32,056 bases of DNA from the NCBI GenBank assembly GCA_945860945.1, contig CAMASG010000027.1, positions 1 to 32,056 of the forward strand, given 5' to 3'. Within the stretch, counting starts at the first letter, position 1. The number at the start of each line of letters is the position of its first letter. Positions 15,839 to 24,670 of this stretch are shown here, piece by piece. The translations under genes were made by a program, and so were the position numbers. The notes below the pieces were generated by a model. It was not told the DNA's origin. It worked only from the letters and a program-made list of their open reading frames with translations, and did no database searches. The stretch is from Akkermansia muciniphila. Lineage in GTDB: Bacteria; Verrucomicrobiota; Verrucomicrobiia; Limisphaerales; SIAT01.

Positions 15839-16573
15839 GTGAAATTCGCGATTATTTCCGATATCCACGCCAATTTGGAGGCGTTGCAGACAGTGTTGGC
15901 AGATGCCAAAGAGCGAAAGTGCACGCACTATGCTTGCGTGGGCGATGTGGTGGGCTATAACGCCAACCCGAAAGAGTGCCTCGATATCATCCGTGAAATG
16001 GAGATGCCCTGTGTGATGGGCAACCACGACGAATATTGCTCGGCGGATATCGACCTCAGTTCCTTCAACGAATCAGCTGCGACCGCCGTACTCTGGACGC
16101 GCGAGCATCTCAACGAAGCTGACAAGCAGTGGCTCAAAGACCTGCGCTACATTCGTCTCATCGAGAGTTTCTCCATCGTTCACGCGACCATGGACGGTCC
16201 GCGTCGTTGGGGTTATGTGACCGATAAAATGTTCGCCGCGGCGAGCTTTGGCTATCAGACAACGAACGTCTGTTTCCACGGCCACACCCACGTGCCCATC
16301 GCGTTCATGCAGGAGAAAGGCCCGCAAGGAATCGTCCAGGGCGGCACCTACACGCGAATCGTCGTCGAGCAGAACAAGCGTTACTTCGTGAACGTCGGCA
16401 GCGTGGGGCAACCGCGCGACGGCGACCCACGCGCATCTTACGCGACTTACGATTTCGCCAAACGCGAGATTGAGCTGCACCGGCTCGATTACGACATCGC
16501 CACCACGCAGAGAAAAATCAGAGAAGCTGGTCTGCCGGAGCGATTGGCCATACGTCTCGAACTCGGGCGCTAA
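15839..16573 (+). CDS. Calcineurin-like metallophosphoesterase
   Basis: This 244-residue cytoplasmic protein has the binuclear-metal phosphoesterase motifs in order: ISDIHANLEAL (D-x-H), CVGDVVGYNANP (GD), VMGNHDEYC (GNHD), and CFHGHTHVP (GH-x-H). It resembles YfcE/DR1281-like phosphodiesterases of unknown substrate rather than ApaH. The GTG start at 15839 gives the exact family N terminus MKFAIISDIHAN; the in-frame region before it has no better start. It is in line with acylphosphatase upstream (21 nt gap) and the GT9 gene downstream (15 nt). Confidence 0.9.
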   Translation: MKFAIISDIHANLEALQTVLADAKERKCTHYACVGDVVGYNANPKECLDIIREMEMPCVMGNHDEYCSADIDLSSFNESAATAVLWTREHLNEADKQWLKDLRYIRLIESFSIVHATMDGPRRWGYVTDKMFAAASFGYQTTNVCFHGHTHVPIAFMQEKGPQGIVQGGTYTRIVVEQNKRYFVNVGSVGQPRDGDPRASYATYDFAKREIELHRLDYDIATTQRKIREAGLPERLAIRLELGR

Positions 16574-16588
16574 TTACCGTGTCCGCGC

Positions 16589-17611
16589 GTGAAGATTCTC
16601 ATCCTCAAACCCAGTTCACTCGGCGACGTAGTACAAGCGCTGCCGGTTCTCCGTTTGTTGAAGCGACGGTTTCCCAAGGGCCAAATCCATTGGTGGATTG
16701 ATCGTGGCCTCGCCCCGTTGCTTGAAAATGATCCAGATTTGACGGGCGTTATTCCTTTCGACCGTCGCCAATTTCACACGCTGCGCGGATGGTCTCACAC
16801 TTGGCAATCAATTCGCGCGATGCGTGCGAACAGGTTTGATTGGGTGATTGATTTGCAAGGATTGGCTCGCAGCGCCGTCGTCGCATGGTTGGCTAAAGGC
16901 GCCTTCAGCATTGGCGTGAACACGAACCGCGAGTGTGCGCGCGGCTTCTATGATCGCACCATCAACCGTCCTTCGGCCAACAGCCACGCGGTGGATTGGT
17001 ACCTTGCCGCGCTGCGCGCGATGGATGTGCCGGTCGATCTGAATTTTGATTGGCTTCCACAACAAGCATCGCAAGCCGAAGCCTTCGTTAAGAAATGGCC
17101 GCAGGACGGTAGCCGCTGGATTGCGATTGCGCCGGGTGCGCGCTGGGAGAACAAGCGTTGGCCGGTTGAACATTTCGCCGAAACCATCCGCCGTCTATTG
17201 TCGCAGGATACACGCCTACGTGTGGCGATTCTCGGCAGTCGCGATGACATGGCGCGCGGCGCGGCGCTGGCGAGTGTGGATGCCGCTCGCTGCCTTGATT
17301 TGACAGGTCAGACGACTTTGCCGGAGATGATTGAGTGGCTTCGACGGAGCGATGTGCTCATATCGAATGACACCGGGACGATGCATGTCGCCGCGGCTTT
17401 ACAGAAGCCGGTCGTGGCGCTGTTTGGTCCAACCGATTCAGCGCAAACAGGTCCTTACGGCCAGCAACAGCAAGCGCTACGTATCGATTTGCCCTGTGCG
17501 CCGTGCATGAAAGGCCGGTGCAGTTACGAGCTTCCGTTGGAATGCTTGCGAGGCATCACGCCCAGCCGCGTTGCCGCCGAGGCGTTGCGCCGAATGAACG
17601 GGGTGTTGTGA
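16589..17611 (+). CDS. GT9 family glycosyltransferase (heptosyltransferase-like)
   Basis: The 340-residue protein fits glycosyltransferase family 9, which includes the WaaC/WaaF ADP-heptose:LPS heptosyltransferases. N-terminal ILILKPSSLGDVVQALPVLRLLKRRFP and HWWIDRGLAPLL are typical acceptor-domain blocks. The C-terminal nucleotide-sugar domain has IAIAPGARWENKRWP, LTGQTTLPEMIEWLRRSDVLISNDTGTMHVAAAL, KPVVALFGPTD and the terminal Cys-rich CAPCMKGRCSYELPLECL. That Cys pattern also occurs in other members of the family. It probably adds a heptose or similar sugar to lipopolysaccharide core at the cytoplasmic face. GTG 16589 is chosen from homology; no LPS genes flank it. Confidence 0.88.
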   Translation: MKILILKPSSLGDVVQALPVLRLLKRRFPKGQIHWWIDRGLAPLLENDPDLTGVIPFDRRQFHTLRGWSHTWQSIRAMRANRFDWVIDLQGLARSAVVAWLAKGAFSIGVNTNRECARGFYDRTINRPSANSHAVDWYLAALRAMDVPVDLNFDWLPQQASQAEAFVKKWPQDGSRWIAIAPGARWENKRWPVEHFAETIRRLLSQDTRLRVAILGSRDDMARGAALASVDAARCLDLTGQTTLPEMIEWLRRSDVLISNDTGTMHVAAALQKPVVALFGPTDSAQTGPYGQQQQALRIDLPCAPCMKGRCSYELPLECLRGITPSRVAAEALRRMNGVL

Positions 17612-17633
17612 ACAGCGTGGCGATAATTTCCCG

Positions 17634-17661
17634 TTGCGTCTGCGGGCGCCTGACCTAGATT
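17634..17661 (+). promoter_or_regulatory. Putative promoter before the secreted-protein gene
   Basis: TTGCGT (17634-17639) and TAGATT (17656-17661) are spaced by 16 nt and the -10-like box ends 6 nt before the GTG at 17668. The match is modest, but the geometry resembles the ilvB leader and hisD promoters. Confidence 0.3.
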
Positions 17662-17667
17662 CGGTAC

Positions 17668-18555
17668 GTGCGACGCGCCCTTTCAATTTTGCTTCTCTGG
17701 TTGCTCGCGGCTTCCACTGGGTTGGCTCAACGCGTGGCGATTGAGTTGATCACGGAGCAGGACACTTTCCTGCCGAACGAACCGCTCCACGTCGGCGTAC
17801 GCATCACCAATCGCTCCGGCCAACCGGTCATCTTCGGGCAGGACGAGGACTGGATTAAATTCTCGGTGTTCGGCCAGAAACGGATGCCAGTGGCGAAAGC
17901 CGGTGACCCTGCGGGCGGTGGAATCTTCGTCGTGCCGTCGTCATCACGTTCAATCAAATGGTTCGATCTAGCGCCTTTCTTCGAGATGAATCAAATCGGC
18001 CCCTACAACATCAGCGCCACTGTGAAGATTAAACAGTGGAACGAGGTGGTCATTGCCAACCCGCCGAAGGTCATCAACGTGGTCAAAGGCGTAACCATCG
18101 CGGAGCAGGAGTTTGGCATGCCGACACCCCTTGGCAGCACCAAGCAACCGGAGTTGCGCAAGTACGTCCTTCAACAAGTACGGCACCCGAACCAGCTCCG
18201 GCTTTACGTGCGTGTCGTGGATGACACGGGCTTCAAGATCTTCGGCGTGACGCCCATCGGCGGGTTGGTCTCATTCAGCAAGCCGGAGTTCCAAGTGGAC
18301 CAAGCCGGTCAACTCCACGTGCTGCATCAGAATGGCGCGAAGACTTTCAACTATTGCATCACCGATCACAGCGGGACTGTGGTGTCGCGGCAGACACATG
18401 AATACACCAACAAACGGCCTGTTCTCGCGGTGGATGATGTCGGCAGGTTGGGCGTGCAGGGCGGACGGCGAAAACCGGCGCAGTCGGACATTCCCGCCTC
18501 GCTTCCGCCACCGGAGCAATCCGTACCAACGAACAATCTTGTTCTGCCTCGCTGA
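17668..18555 (+). CDS. Secreted beta-rich protein of unknown function
   Basis: I do not recognise a family. The 295-residue product has a signal peptide (MRRALSILLLWLLAASTGLAQ, probable cleavage after LAQ near residue 21). A beta-rich N-terminal domain of about 110 residues follows (FLPNEPLHVGVRITNRSGQP onward), which looks Ig-like or immunoglobulin-sandwich-like. A second beta domain at about 150-250 includes FKIFGVTPIGGLVSFSKPE, and the Pro/Gln-rich C-terminal tail after about 255 is probably disordered. There is no transmembrane helix or lipobox after the signal. The GTG start at 17668 includes the whole signal peptide. It is 56 nt downstream of the GT9 gene and converges with the next gene, with 6 nt between stops. 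A periplasmic or surface location is inferred. Confidence 0.7.
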   Translation: MRRALSILLLWLLAASTGLAQRVAIELITEQDTFLPNEPLHVGVRITNRSGQPVIFGQDEDWIKFSVFGQKRMPVAKAGDPAGGGIFVVPSSSRSIKWFDLAPFFEMNQIGPYNISATVKIKQWNEVVIANPPKVINVVKGVTIAEQEFGMPTPLGSTKQPELRKYVLQQVRHPNQLRLYVRVVDDTGFKIFGVTPIGGLVSFSKPEFQVDQAGQLHVLHQNGAKTFNYCITDHSGTVVSRQTHEYTNKRPVLAVDDVGRLGVQGGRRKPAQSDIPASLPPPEQSVPTNNLVLPR

Positions 18556-18561
18556 TTGGGA

Positions 18562-19599
18562 TCAGTCGGCCAAGTCCTTGGCGGTCTTCAATCTCGACTC
18601 AAGTTTCTTCACCACTTTCAGTGCGTAGTTAACAGCGCTTTGCTCGGTTTGCGTAGCGGAGGGCCGTGTGATGACTTGCGCCGCGGCGATGGTGTCGCCG
18701 TTTTTATCACGCAAAGGCAGACTTACCGTGACTGCACTATCTGTTTTTAGGTAATAATTCTTACTCTTCAACAGCGCGTCCTTGGCGGTTTTTTCAGCGG
18801 GAGATCCAACTGCTTTTTCGTCATGGCTGGCAATCACTCGCGGTTCGGCACCTTCCTTCGCCGCGGCGATAACGCGAAGTCCCGTGAGGCTATCGTCACC
18901 ATCGAGCGTTTCGCGCACGACAATCTGCGCCAGAGCTTCTTTCGCCGTCACGCGCGGTTCGGTGAATTGCACACGCGTATCCGAGCGCGTCCAAAAGGCG
19001 ACTTTGCCCGTGAGGAAGATTGGTGCCGTCGCGGGATCGAGCGTGAGATCGTAGCTGCGGCCGTTCAACGTCCACGCAGTGCGTCCAGCATCGGCGGTAA
19101 AGGTGAGTTCCTGCCAGCCGTTTTCAGCAAGCGGTATATTTTCGCCGACCAAACCACTCTTAGCTTCGCCGTCTTTGAAGATGGTGAAGAAGACCTTTCG
19201 ATCTTTCGGACGCACAGCCAATAGATAGAAGTTTTTCTCGTCCACCATCCGGAACGCGATACCCGCCGCCTGTGTGCCACGTCCACCGGTGATCTGGAAA
19301 CGCACAGTGAACGTGAAATTACGGTAGTCGGACGATTCACAGATGAGCAACGGCAGACGGCTGTCATCTGCATCTTCACCGAGGTGGACGAGAGCCGACT
19401 GCTTCGTTTCTCCAGTTTTACTTGGAACAGTGGCGGTGACGATTTGCCAGGGGCTTGGCTTTTCCGCGCCGAGCACCGTGCTACGGAAACCTTTTGGCGC
19501 TTGGCCAGTGGGCGTTTTGGTGAAGTCGAACGGGTTTTCGGCAGCCAGCGTTGAACTTGCCAAGGCCGCCACCAGAAACAGGATGATCAATCGCGACAT
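18562..19599 (-). CDS. Secreted LamG/DUF1080-like protein with C-terminal sensor-like domain
   Basis: The 345-residue product (from ATG 19599) has a signal peptide MSRLIILFLVAALASSTLAAE. A concanavalin-like domain of about 190 residues follows, with LLICESSDYRNFTFTVRFQ, AAGIAFRMVDEKNFYLLAVRPKDRKV, NGWQELTFTADAGRTAWTLNGR and GKVAFWTRSDTRVQFTEPRV; these resemble LamG or 3-keto-disaccharide-hydrolase-like folds. The C-terminal ~115 residues have VTVSLPLRDKNGDTIAAAQVI, reminiscent of extracytoplasmic sensor (dCache/GAF-like) beta hairpins, and end in a short helix. A carbohydrate-binding or ligand-sensing role is only a guess. A TTG at 19620 would add seven residues that break the signal peptide. 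It lies downstream of ilvB, separated by a strong terminator, so it has its own transcript. Confidence 0.75.
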   Translation of the reverse strand: MSRLIILFLVAALASSTLAAENPFDFTKTPTGQAPKGFRSTVLGAEKPSPWQIVTATVPSKTGETKQSALVHLGEDADDSRLPLLICESSDYRNFTFTVRFQITGGRGTQAAGIAFRMVDEKNFYLLAVRPKDRKVFFTIFKDGEAKSGLVGENIPLAENGWQELTFTADAGRTAWTLNGRSYDLTLDPATAPIFLTGKVAFWTRSDTRVQFTEPRVTAKEALAQIVVRETLDGDDSLTGLRVIAAAKEGAEPRVIASHDEKAVGSPAEKTAKDALLKSKNYYLKTDSAVTVSLPLRDKNGDTIAAAQVITRPSATQTEQSAVNYALKVVKKLESRLKTAKDLAD

Positions 19600-19618
19600 A
19601 ATCTGGGGTGACCGTGGC

Positions 19619-19652
19619 AAAAAAAAAGACGGACGGCAAGTGCCGCCCGTCT
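19619..19652 (-). terminator. Rho-independent terminator of ilvB
   Basis: On the minus strand, AGACGGGCGGCA, a 2-nt loop (CT) and TGCCGTCCGTCT form a 12-position stem with one mismatch, followed by nine U residues (19619-19627). It sits about 24 nt after the ilvB stop and is an excellent intrinsic terminator for that strand. Confidence 0.92.
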
Positions 19653-19676
19653 GGTGAAGGGGTTTCGAAACGGAGC

Positions 19677-21551
<1,875 letters not shown>

Positions 21552-21585
21552 TTTTTTTGCGGTTTGGGCTGGGGCCGAAGGCTAA

Positions 21586-21623
21586 ACAAAAACCCACGGC
21601 CGTTACCAGCCGTGGGTTTTTGT
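21586..21623 (-). terminator. ilvB leader attenuator terminator (arms 3:4)
   Basis: In the minus-strand transcript the arms ACAAAAACCCACGGC (21623-21609) and GCCGTGGGTTTTTGT (21600-21586) pair perfectly over 15 bp with an 8-nt loop (TGGTAACG). The 3' arm ends in U5-G-U3-like sequence (TTTTTGTTT), as in an intrinsic terminator, 35 nt before the ilvB ATG. Ending transcription here would give a short leader RNA. Confidence 0.88.
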
Positions 21624-21658
21624 CGAAATCGTTACTATCTACGACAAGGTCCCACGGC
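21609..21658 (-). promoter_or_regulatory. ilvB leader antiterminator (arms 2:3)
   Basis: GCCGTGGGACCTTGTCG (21658-21642), inside the leader reading frame, can pair with CGACAAAAACCCACGGC (21625-21609). The pairing is GCCGTGGG with CCCACGGC and TTGTCG with CGACAA, 14 bp with an opposing ACC/AAA internal loop. Arm 3 is also the 5' arm of the terminator, so the two structures are mutually exclusive. The unpaired stretch between arms is 16 nt and contains the leader stop codon. Confidence 0.82.
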
Positions 21659-21712
21659 GTCGCTTACTACTACGACTGCCGCTTCAACTGCTTGTCGCAC
21701 ACCTTTAATCAT
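21635..21712 (-). CDS. ilvL: ilvB leader peptide with Val codon run
   Basis: This is a 25-codon ORF (ATG 21712-21710, TAG 21637-21635) between the putative promoter and the terminator hairpin. Codons 13-16 (21676-21665) are GTC GTA GTA GTA, four valines in a row; Val also occurs at codons 5, 9 and 20, with Ile at 2. Arm 2 of the antiterminator covers codons 19-24. A ribosome stalled at Val13-14 for lack of Val-tRNA would leave arm 2 free to pair with arm 3, blocking the terminator. A ribosome reaching the stop codon would cover arm 2 and let the terminator form. This is the classical ilv attenuation logic known for enterobacterial ilvB and ilvGMEDA leaders. It is too short to be expected in automatic gene calls. 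There is no Shine-Dalgarno sequence, consistent with a leaderless start. The enterobacterial name is used by analogy of function, not homology. Confidence 0.85.
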   Translation of the reverse strand: MIKGVRQAVEAAVVVVSDAVGPCRR

Positions 21713-21720
21713 CGACCCAA

Positions 21721-21749
21721 ATCTTAGTGAGCGGCCTCGTTTGGGTCAA
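21721..21749 (-). promoter_or_regulatory. Putative sigma70-type promoter of the ilvB leader
   Basis: On the minus strand TTGACC (21749-21744), a 17-nt spacer and TAAGAT (21726-21721) match -35 and -10 consensus at 5 of 6 and 4 of 6 positions with ideal spacing. A start about 7 nt downstream would be at 21713-21714, one or two bases before the leader-peptide ATG (21712), so the mRNA would be nearly leaderless. Confidence 0.7.
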
Positions 21750-21815
21750 GTCCGCTTTCGGTTTCTCCGGCGTGTTATCCTTCGCACGGCGCCGTTACTT
21801 TGATAGAACAAGGGT

Positions 21816-22877
21816 TTACGCCGGTTCCTGCTGGCTGATGCAGTGGAAAGATCCGAGTCCCCAGATCAGCTCAGTGGAATCGACGCCGATGACGCGCCGG
21901 TCTTGGAATTCGCGCTGAAGGATTTCGAGCGCTCTCTTGTCGTTAGCGTGCCGATAGGTGGGAACGAGGACGATGCCGTTGGCGATGTAGAAGTTCGCAT
22001 AGCTGGCGGGGAGTCGCTGGCCGTCGTGTTCCACGCGGCCGGGCATCGGCAGTTCTACCACGCGCAACGGACGCCCCGTCTCATCCTTCATCGTACGGAG
22101 GCGTTCCAGATTTTCCTGAAGCAACTTGTAGTTCTCGTCTGTCGGATCTTCCTCCACGACGGTGACGACGGTGTTCGGACTAACGAAACGTGTGAGGTCA
22201 TCGATGTGCCCATCAGTGTCATCGCCCACGATACCGTCGGCGAGCCAAAGGATGTTCGTCACGCCGAGGTAATCTTTGAGATGCTGTTCGATCTCCGACT
22301 TGTTGAGGTCCGGGTTGCGATTTGGATTAAGCAGACAAGCTTCGGTGGTGAGAAGCGTGCCGCAGCCATTCACCTCGATGGAGCCTCCTTCCATCACGAT
22401 GCCGGGAGAGAAAAGCGGAAGCCCTCGCAACTTGGCGACGTGCTGCGGGACGGCGTCATCGAGATCGAACGGCGGGTACTTGTTGCCCCAAGCGTTGTAG
22501 CCCCAATCGACGACAGCGCGCTCACGCTTTCCGTTCTGTTCGCGCACGAGGAAGATCGGGCCGTGGTCGCGGCACCACGGCTCGTAAGCGGGGAAGTGAT
22601 GGAAGTGAACACGCGCAAGCGGGGTCTTCCCTTTCTCGAGCAAGCCGCGCACCCACGCTTCCATCTCTGCGTGCCAGACATTGACGTGCACATCTTCGAC
22701 CTGCACGAGGTACTTGATCAACTCGGCGTACACGGGCGGAACAGTGTCGTACTTGTCCGGAAAGCTGATCCCCTCGCGACGCGGCCAAGTGAACCAAGTG
22801 CCGGCGTGCGGTTCCCATTCGGCGGGCATGCGGTAGCCAAGTTGTACGGGTGTGCTCATGAAAACTTTATTCTGCAT
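21816..22877 (-). CDS. aguA: Agmatine deiminase
   Basis: AguA hydrolyses agmatine to N-carbamoylputrescine and ammonia in the arginine-decarboxylase route to putrescine. The 353-residue product has the porphyromonas-type peptidyl-arginine deiminase fold (PF04371). Motifs are YRMPAEWEPHAGTWFTWP, YEPWCRDHGPIF, VDWGYNAWGNKYPPFDLDD, VMEGGSIEVNGCGTLLTTEACLLNPNRNP, DGIVGDDTDGHIDDLTRFV, and the C-terminal GLGSFHCISQQEPA with catalytic Cys346. ATG 22877 is used; an ATG at 22859 (MSTPVQLGYRMPAE) is an equally good start. It diverges from lnt and lies upstream of the ilvB leader promoter, with a 66-nt gap to the -35 box. The partner N-carbamoylputrescine amidase is not here; the neighbouring nitrilase-fold gene is Lnt. 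Confidence 0.95.
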   Translation of the reverse strand: MQNKVFMSTPVQLGYRMPAEWEPHAGTWFTWPRREGISFPDKYDTVPPVYAELIKYLVQVEDVHVNVWHAEMEAWVRGLLEKGKTPLARVHFHHFPAYEPWCRDHGPIFLVREQNGKRERAVVDWGYNAWGNKYPPFDLDDAVPQHVAKLRGLPLFSPGIVMEGGSIEVNGCGTLLTTEACLLNPNRNPDLNKSEIEQHLKDYLGVTNILWLADGIVGDDTDGHIDDLTRFVSPNTVVTVVEEDPTDENYKLLQENLERLRTMKDETGRPLRVVELPMPGRVEHDGQRLPASYANFYIANGIVLVPTYRHANDKRALEILQREFQDRRVIGVDSTELIWGLGSFHCISQQEPA

Positions 22878-22946
22878 CGCGAAAGTGACAGCGCGACGCG
22901 TGAGAAACCGTAAAACGAAGAATACGATGCGGGAAGCGAATTGTGT

Positions 22947-24659
22947 ATGACGTCTTCGCGCACGGCTTGCGTTTCAGAGGTGTTCGGGCAAGCTCCACGC
23001 GTCTTGAAACTGGCAACCTATCGGCAACGCCTCATCTGCGCCGCGGCCGCCGGACTGCTGCTCACGCTGGCTTTCCCGCAGTTCAATCTCTCTGCCTTGG
23101 CTTGGGTATCGCCGGGACTACTGCTCCTCGCCACAGCAGGTGCACCGTCTCGCGATATCTTTCGGATTGGTTACGCGGGTGGATTGGCACATTACCTCAG
23201 TTCGCTGGCTTGGCTGCTCTATTTGCCTTTTCCACAAACAGCATGGCTCGGTTGGTTGGCGCTGAGCGCGTATTGCGCGCTTTATCCGGCGATGTGGGTG
23301 TGGCTCTGCTGGAAATTAGCGCCGCCGATAAAATCAAATTCCGCTGATGGAACCACACACGGCAGCGGCGCGATCTTGGAATCGCTTTTTGCCTCGGGTT
23401 GGTGCCGGCGCCAACTCTGGCTGCTACTGTGCGCGGCGGCGTGGGTGGCACTCGAACTAGCGCGCGGCCGTTTGCTGACTGGATTTCCGTGGAACTTCCT
23501 CGGCGTCTCGCATTATCAGACATTGCCGTTGGTGCAAATCGCCTCCGTGACGGGCGTGCTCGGTTTATCGTTCATCTTGGTTTGGTTTTCGGCCGCGCTG
23601 CTCTGCACGGCGGTGAGCATCGTCCGCCGCCCAACAGAACGCTGGGCGTGGTTGGCGGAAATGTTTTTGCCAATGACCGCGCTGATGTTCGTGGCCGGCT
23701 GGGGATTCGTTCAAGTCACGCGGACGGAATCGGAGGTGCGTCATTTGAATGTGGCGCTGGTGCAGCCGAGCATTCCACAGAAGATAAAATTCAACCCGGA
23801 AGAGAACGCGAAAGCGTTCCAGCGCGTGTTGGATTTATCGGAGTTGGCGCTGGCGACGAAGCCCGACCTGCTCATCTGGCCCGAAGCGGTGGTGCCGGGG
23901 TTCCTGCGTTTCGACGATAAACTGCTGGCGACCGTGACCGGCTTGGCGCGGACGAATAACGTTTCGATTCTGCTCGGTGCGGACGACGCGGAGCGCCGGC
24001 CAGATCAATCGGAGGAGGCGGACTATTTCAACAGCGCGTTCCTCGTCGCACCGGATGGTCGTTTGGTGGGCAAATACAACAAACGGCATCTCGTGATCTT
24101 TGGCGAGTATGTGCCGCTGGCGAAATGGCTGCCGTTCCTGAAATGGCTCACGCCGATTGGCGCCGGTTTCACGCCGGGCACAAAGCCAGCGCGTTTTGAA
24201 CTGGTTCATCCAACGCGCGGAGCGACTCTATCGCCGTTGATTTGTTTCGAGGATTTGCTGCCGCATCTCGCCCGCGAGAGTGCCGCGGAAGCGGATATTC
24301 TCGTGAATCTGACGAACGACGGTTGGTTCGGTCGCGGCGCGCAGCAATGGCAGCATGCGGCGAACGCGGCTTTCCGCGCCGTCGAGACCGGCCGTCCCCT
24401 GGTGCGTTGCACGAATAACGGCCTGACTTGCTGGGTGGACGCGCAGGGGCGTCTCCACGAAATCTATTTCGGCGATTCGCCAGATGTTTACTCGGCGGGT
24501 TTCAAGACGGCTCGCATTCCCATCGGGCCCCGCAAGACGACGTTTTATCAGCGCCACGGCGATTGGTTCGGTTGGGGTTGCGTAACGGTAACACTGCTGG
24601 CGTGGCTGCTGGCAGAGCGTTCCAAAAAAGGCTGGGCAAAAAGAGCCGACAAGCCATAA
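22947..24659 (+). CDS. lnt: Apolipoprotein N-acyltransferase
   Basis: Lnt adds the third acyl chain to the N-terminal Cys of lipoproteins in the inner membrane of Gram-negative bacteria, using phospholipid as donor. The 570-residue protein has about six N-terminal hydrophobic helices (LLTLAFPQFNLSALAWVSPGLLLLA, LELARGRLLTGFPWNFLGVSHYQ and others). A periplasmic nitrilase domain follows with the triad Glu313 (IWPEAVVPG), Lys379 (YNKRHLVIFGEYVPL) and Cys433 (ICFEDLLP), plus LVNLTNDGWFG. The Glu-Lys-Cys spacing is close to that of E. coli Lnt. ATG 22947 is preferred to the TTG at 22941; the first ~20 residues may still be over-long, as MTSSRTACVSEV is not family-like. It lies 11 nt upstream of prfB. 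Confidence 0.93.
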   Translation: MTSSRTACVSEVFGQAPRVLKLATYRQRLICAAAAGLLLTLAFPQFNLSALAWVSPGLLLLATAGAPSRDIFRIGYAGGLAHYLSSLAWLLYLPFPQTAWLGWLALSAYCALYPAMWVWLCWKLAPPIKSNSADGTTHGSGAILESLFASGWCRRQLWLLLCAAAWVALELARGRLLTGFPWNFLGVSHYQTLPLVQIASVTGVLGLSFILVWFSAALLCTAVSIVRRPTERWAWLAEMFLPMTALMFVAGWGFVQVTRTESEVRHLNVALVQPSIPQKIKFNPEENAKAFQRVLDLSELALATKPDLLIWPEAVVPGFLRFDDKLLATVTGLARTNNVSILLGADDAERRPDQSEEADYFNSAFLVAPDGRLVGKYNKRHLVIFGEYVPLAKWLPFLKWLTPIGAGFTPGTKPARFELVHPTRGATLSPLICFEDLLPHLARESAAEADILVNLTNDGWFGRGAQQWQHAANAAFRAVETGRPLVRCTNNGLTCWVDAQGRLHEIYFGDSPDVYSAGFKTARIPIGPRKTTFYQRHGDWFGWGCVTVTLLAWLLAERSKKGWAKRADKP

Positions 24660-24670
24660 CTTCGCTCCGT

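Noticed and set aside
21586-21623. Attenuator hairpin as a terminator for + strand transcription
   Set aside because: The palindrome could work both ways, but no + strand gene lies upstream; its position and partner arm explain it as a minus-strand attenuator.
21843-22913. Long + strand ORF (356 codons) opposite agmatine deiminase
   Set aside because: It is exactly antisense to a gene with all family motifs, has no recognisable domain and is a by-product of GC-rich third positions.
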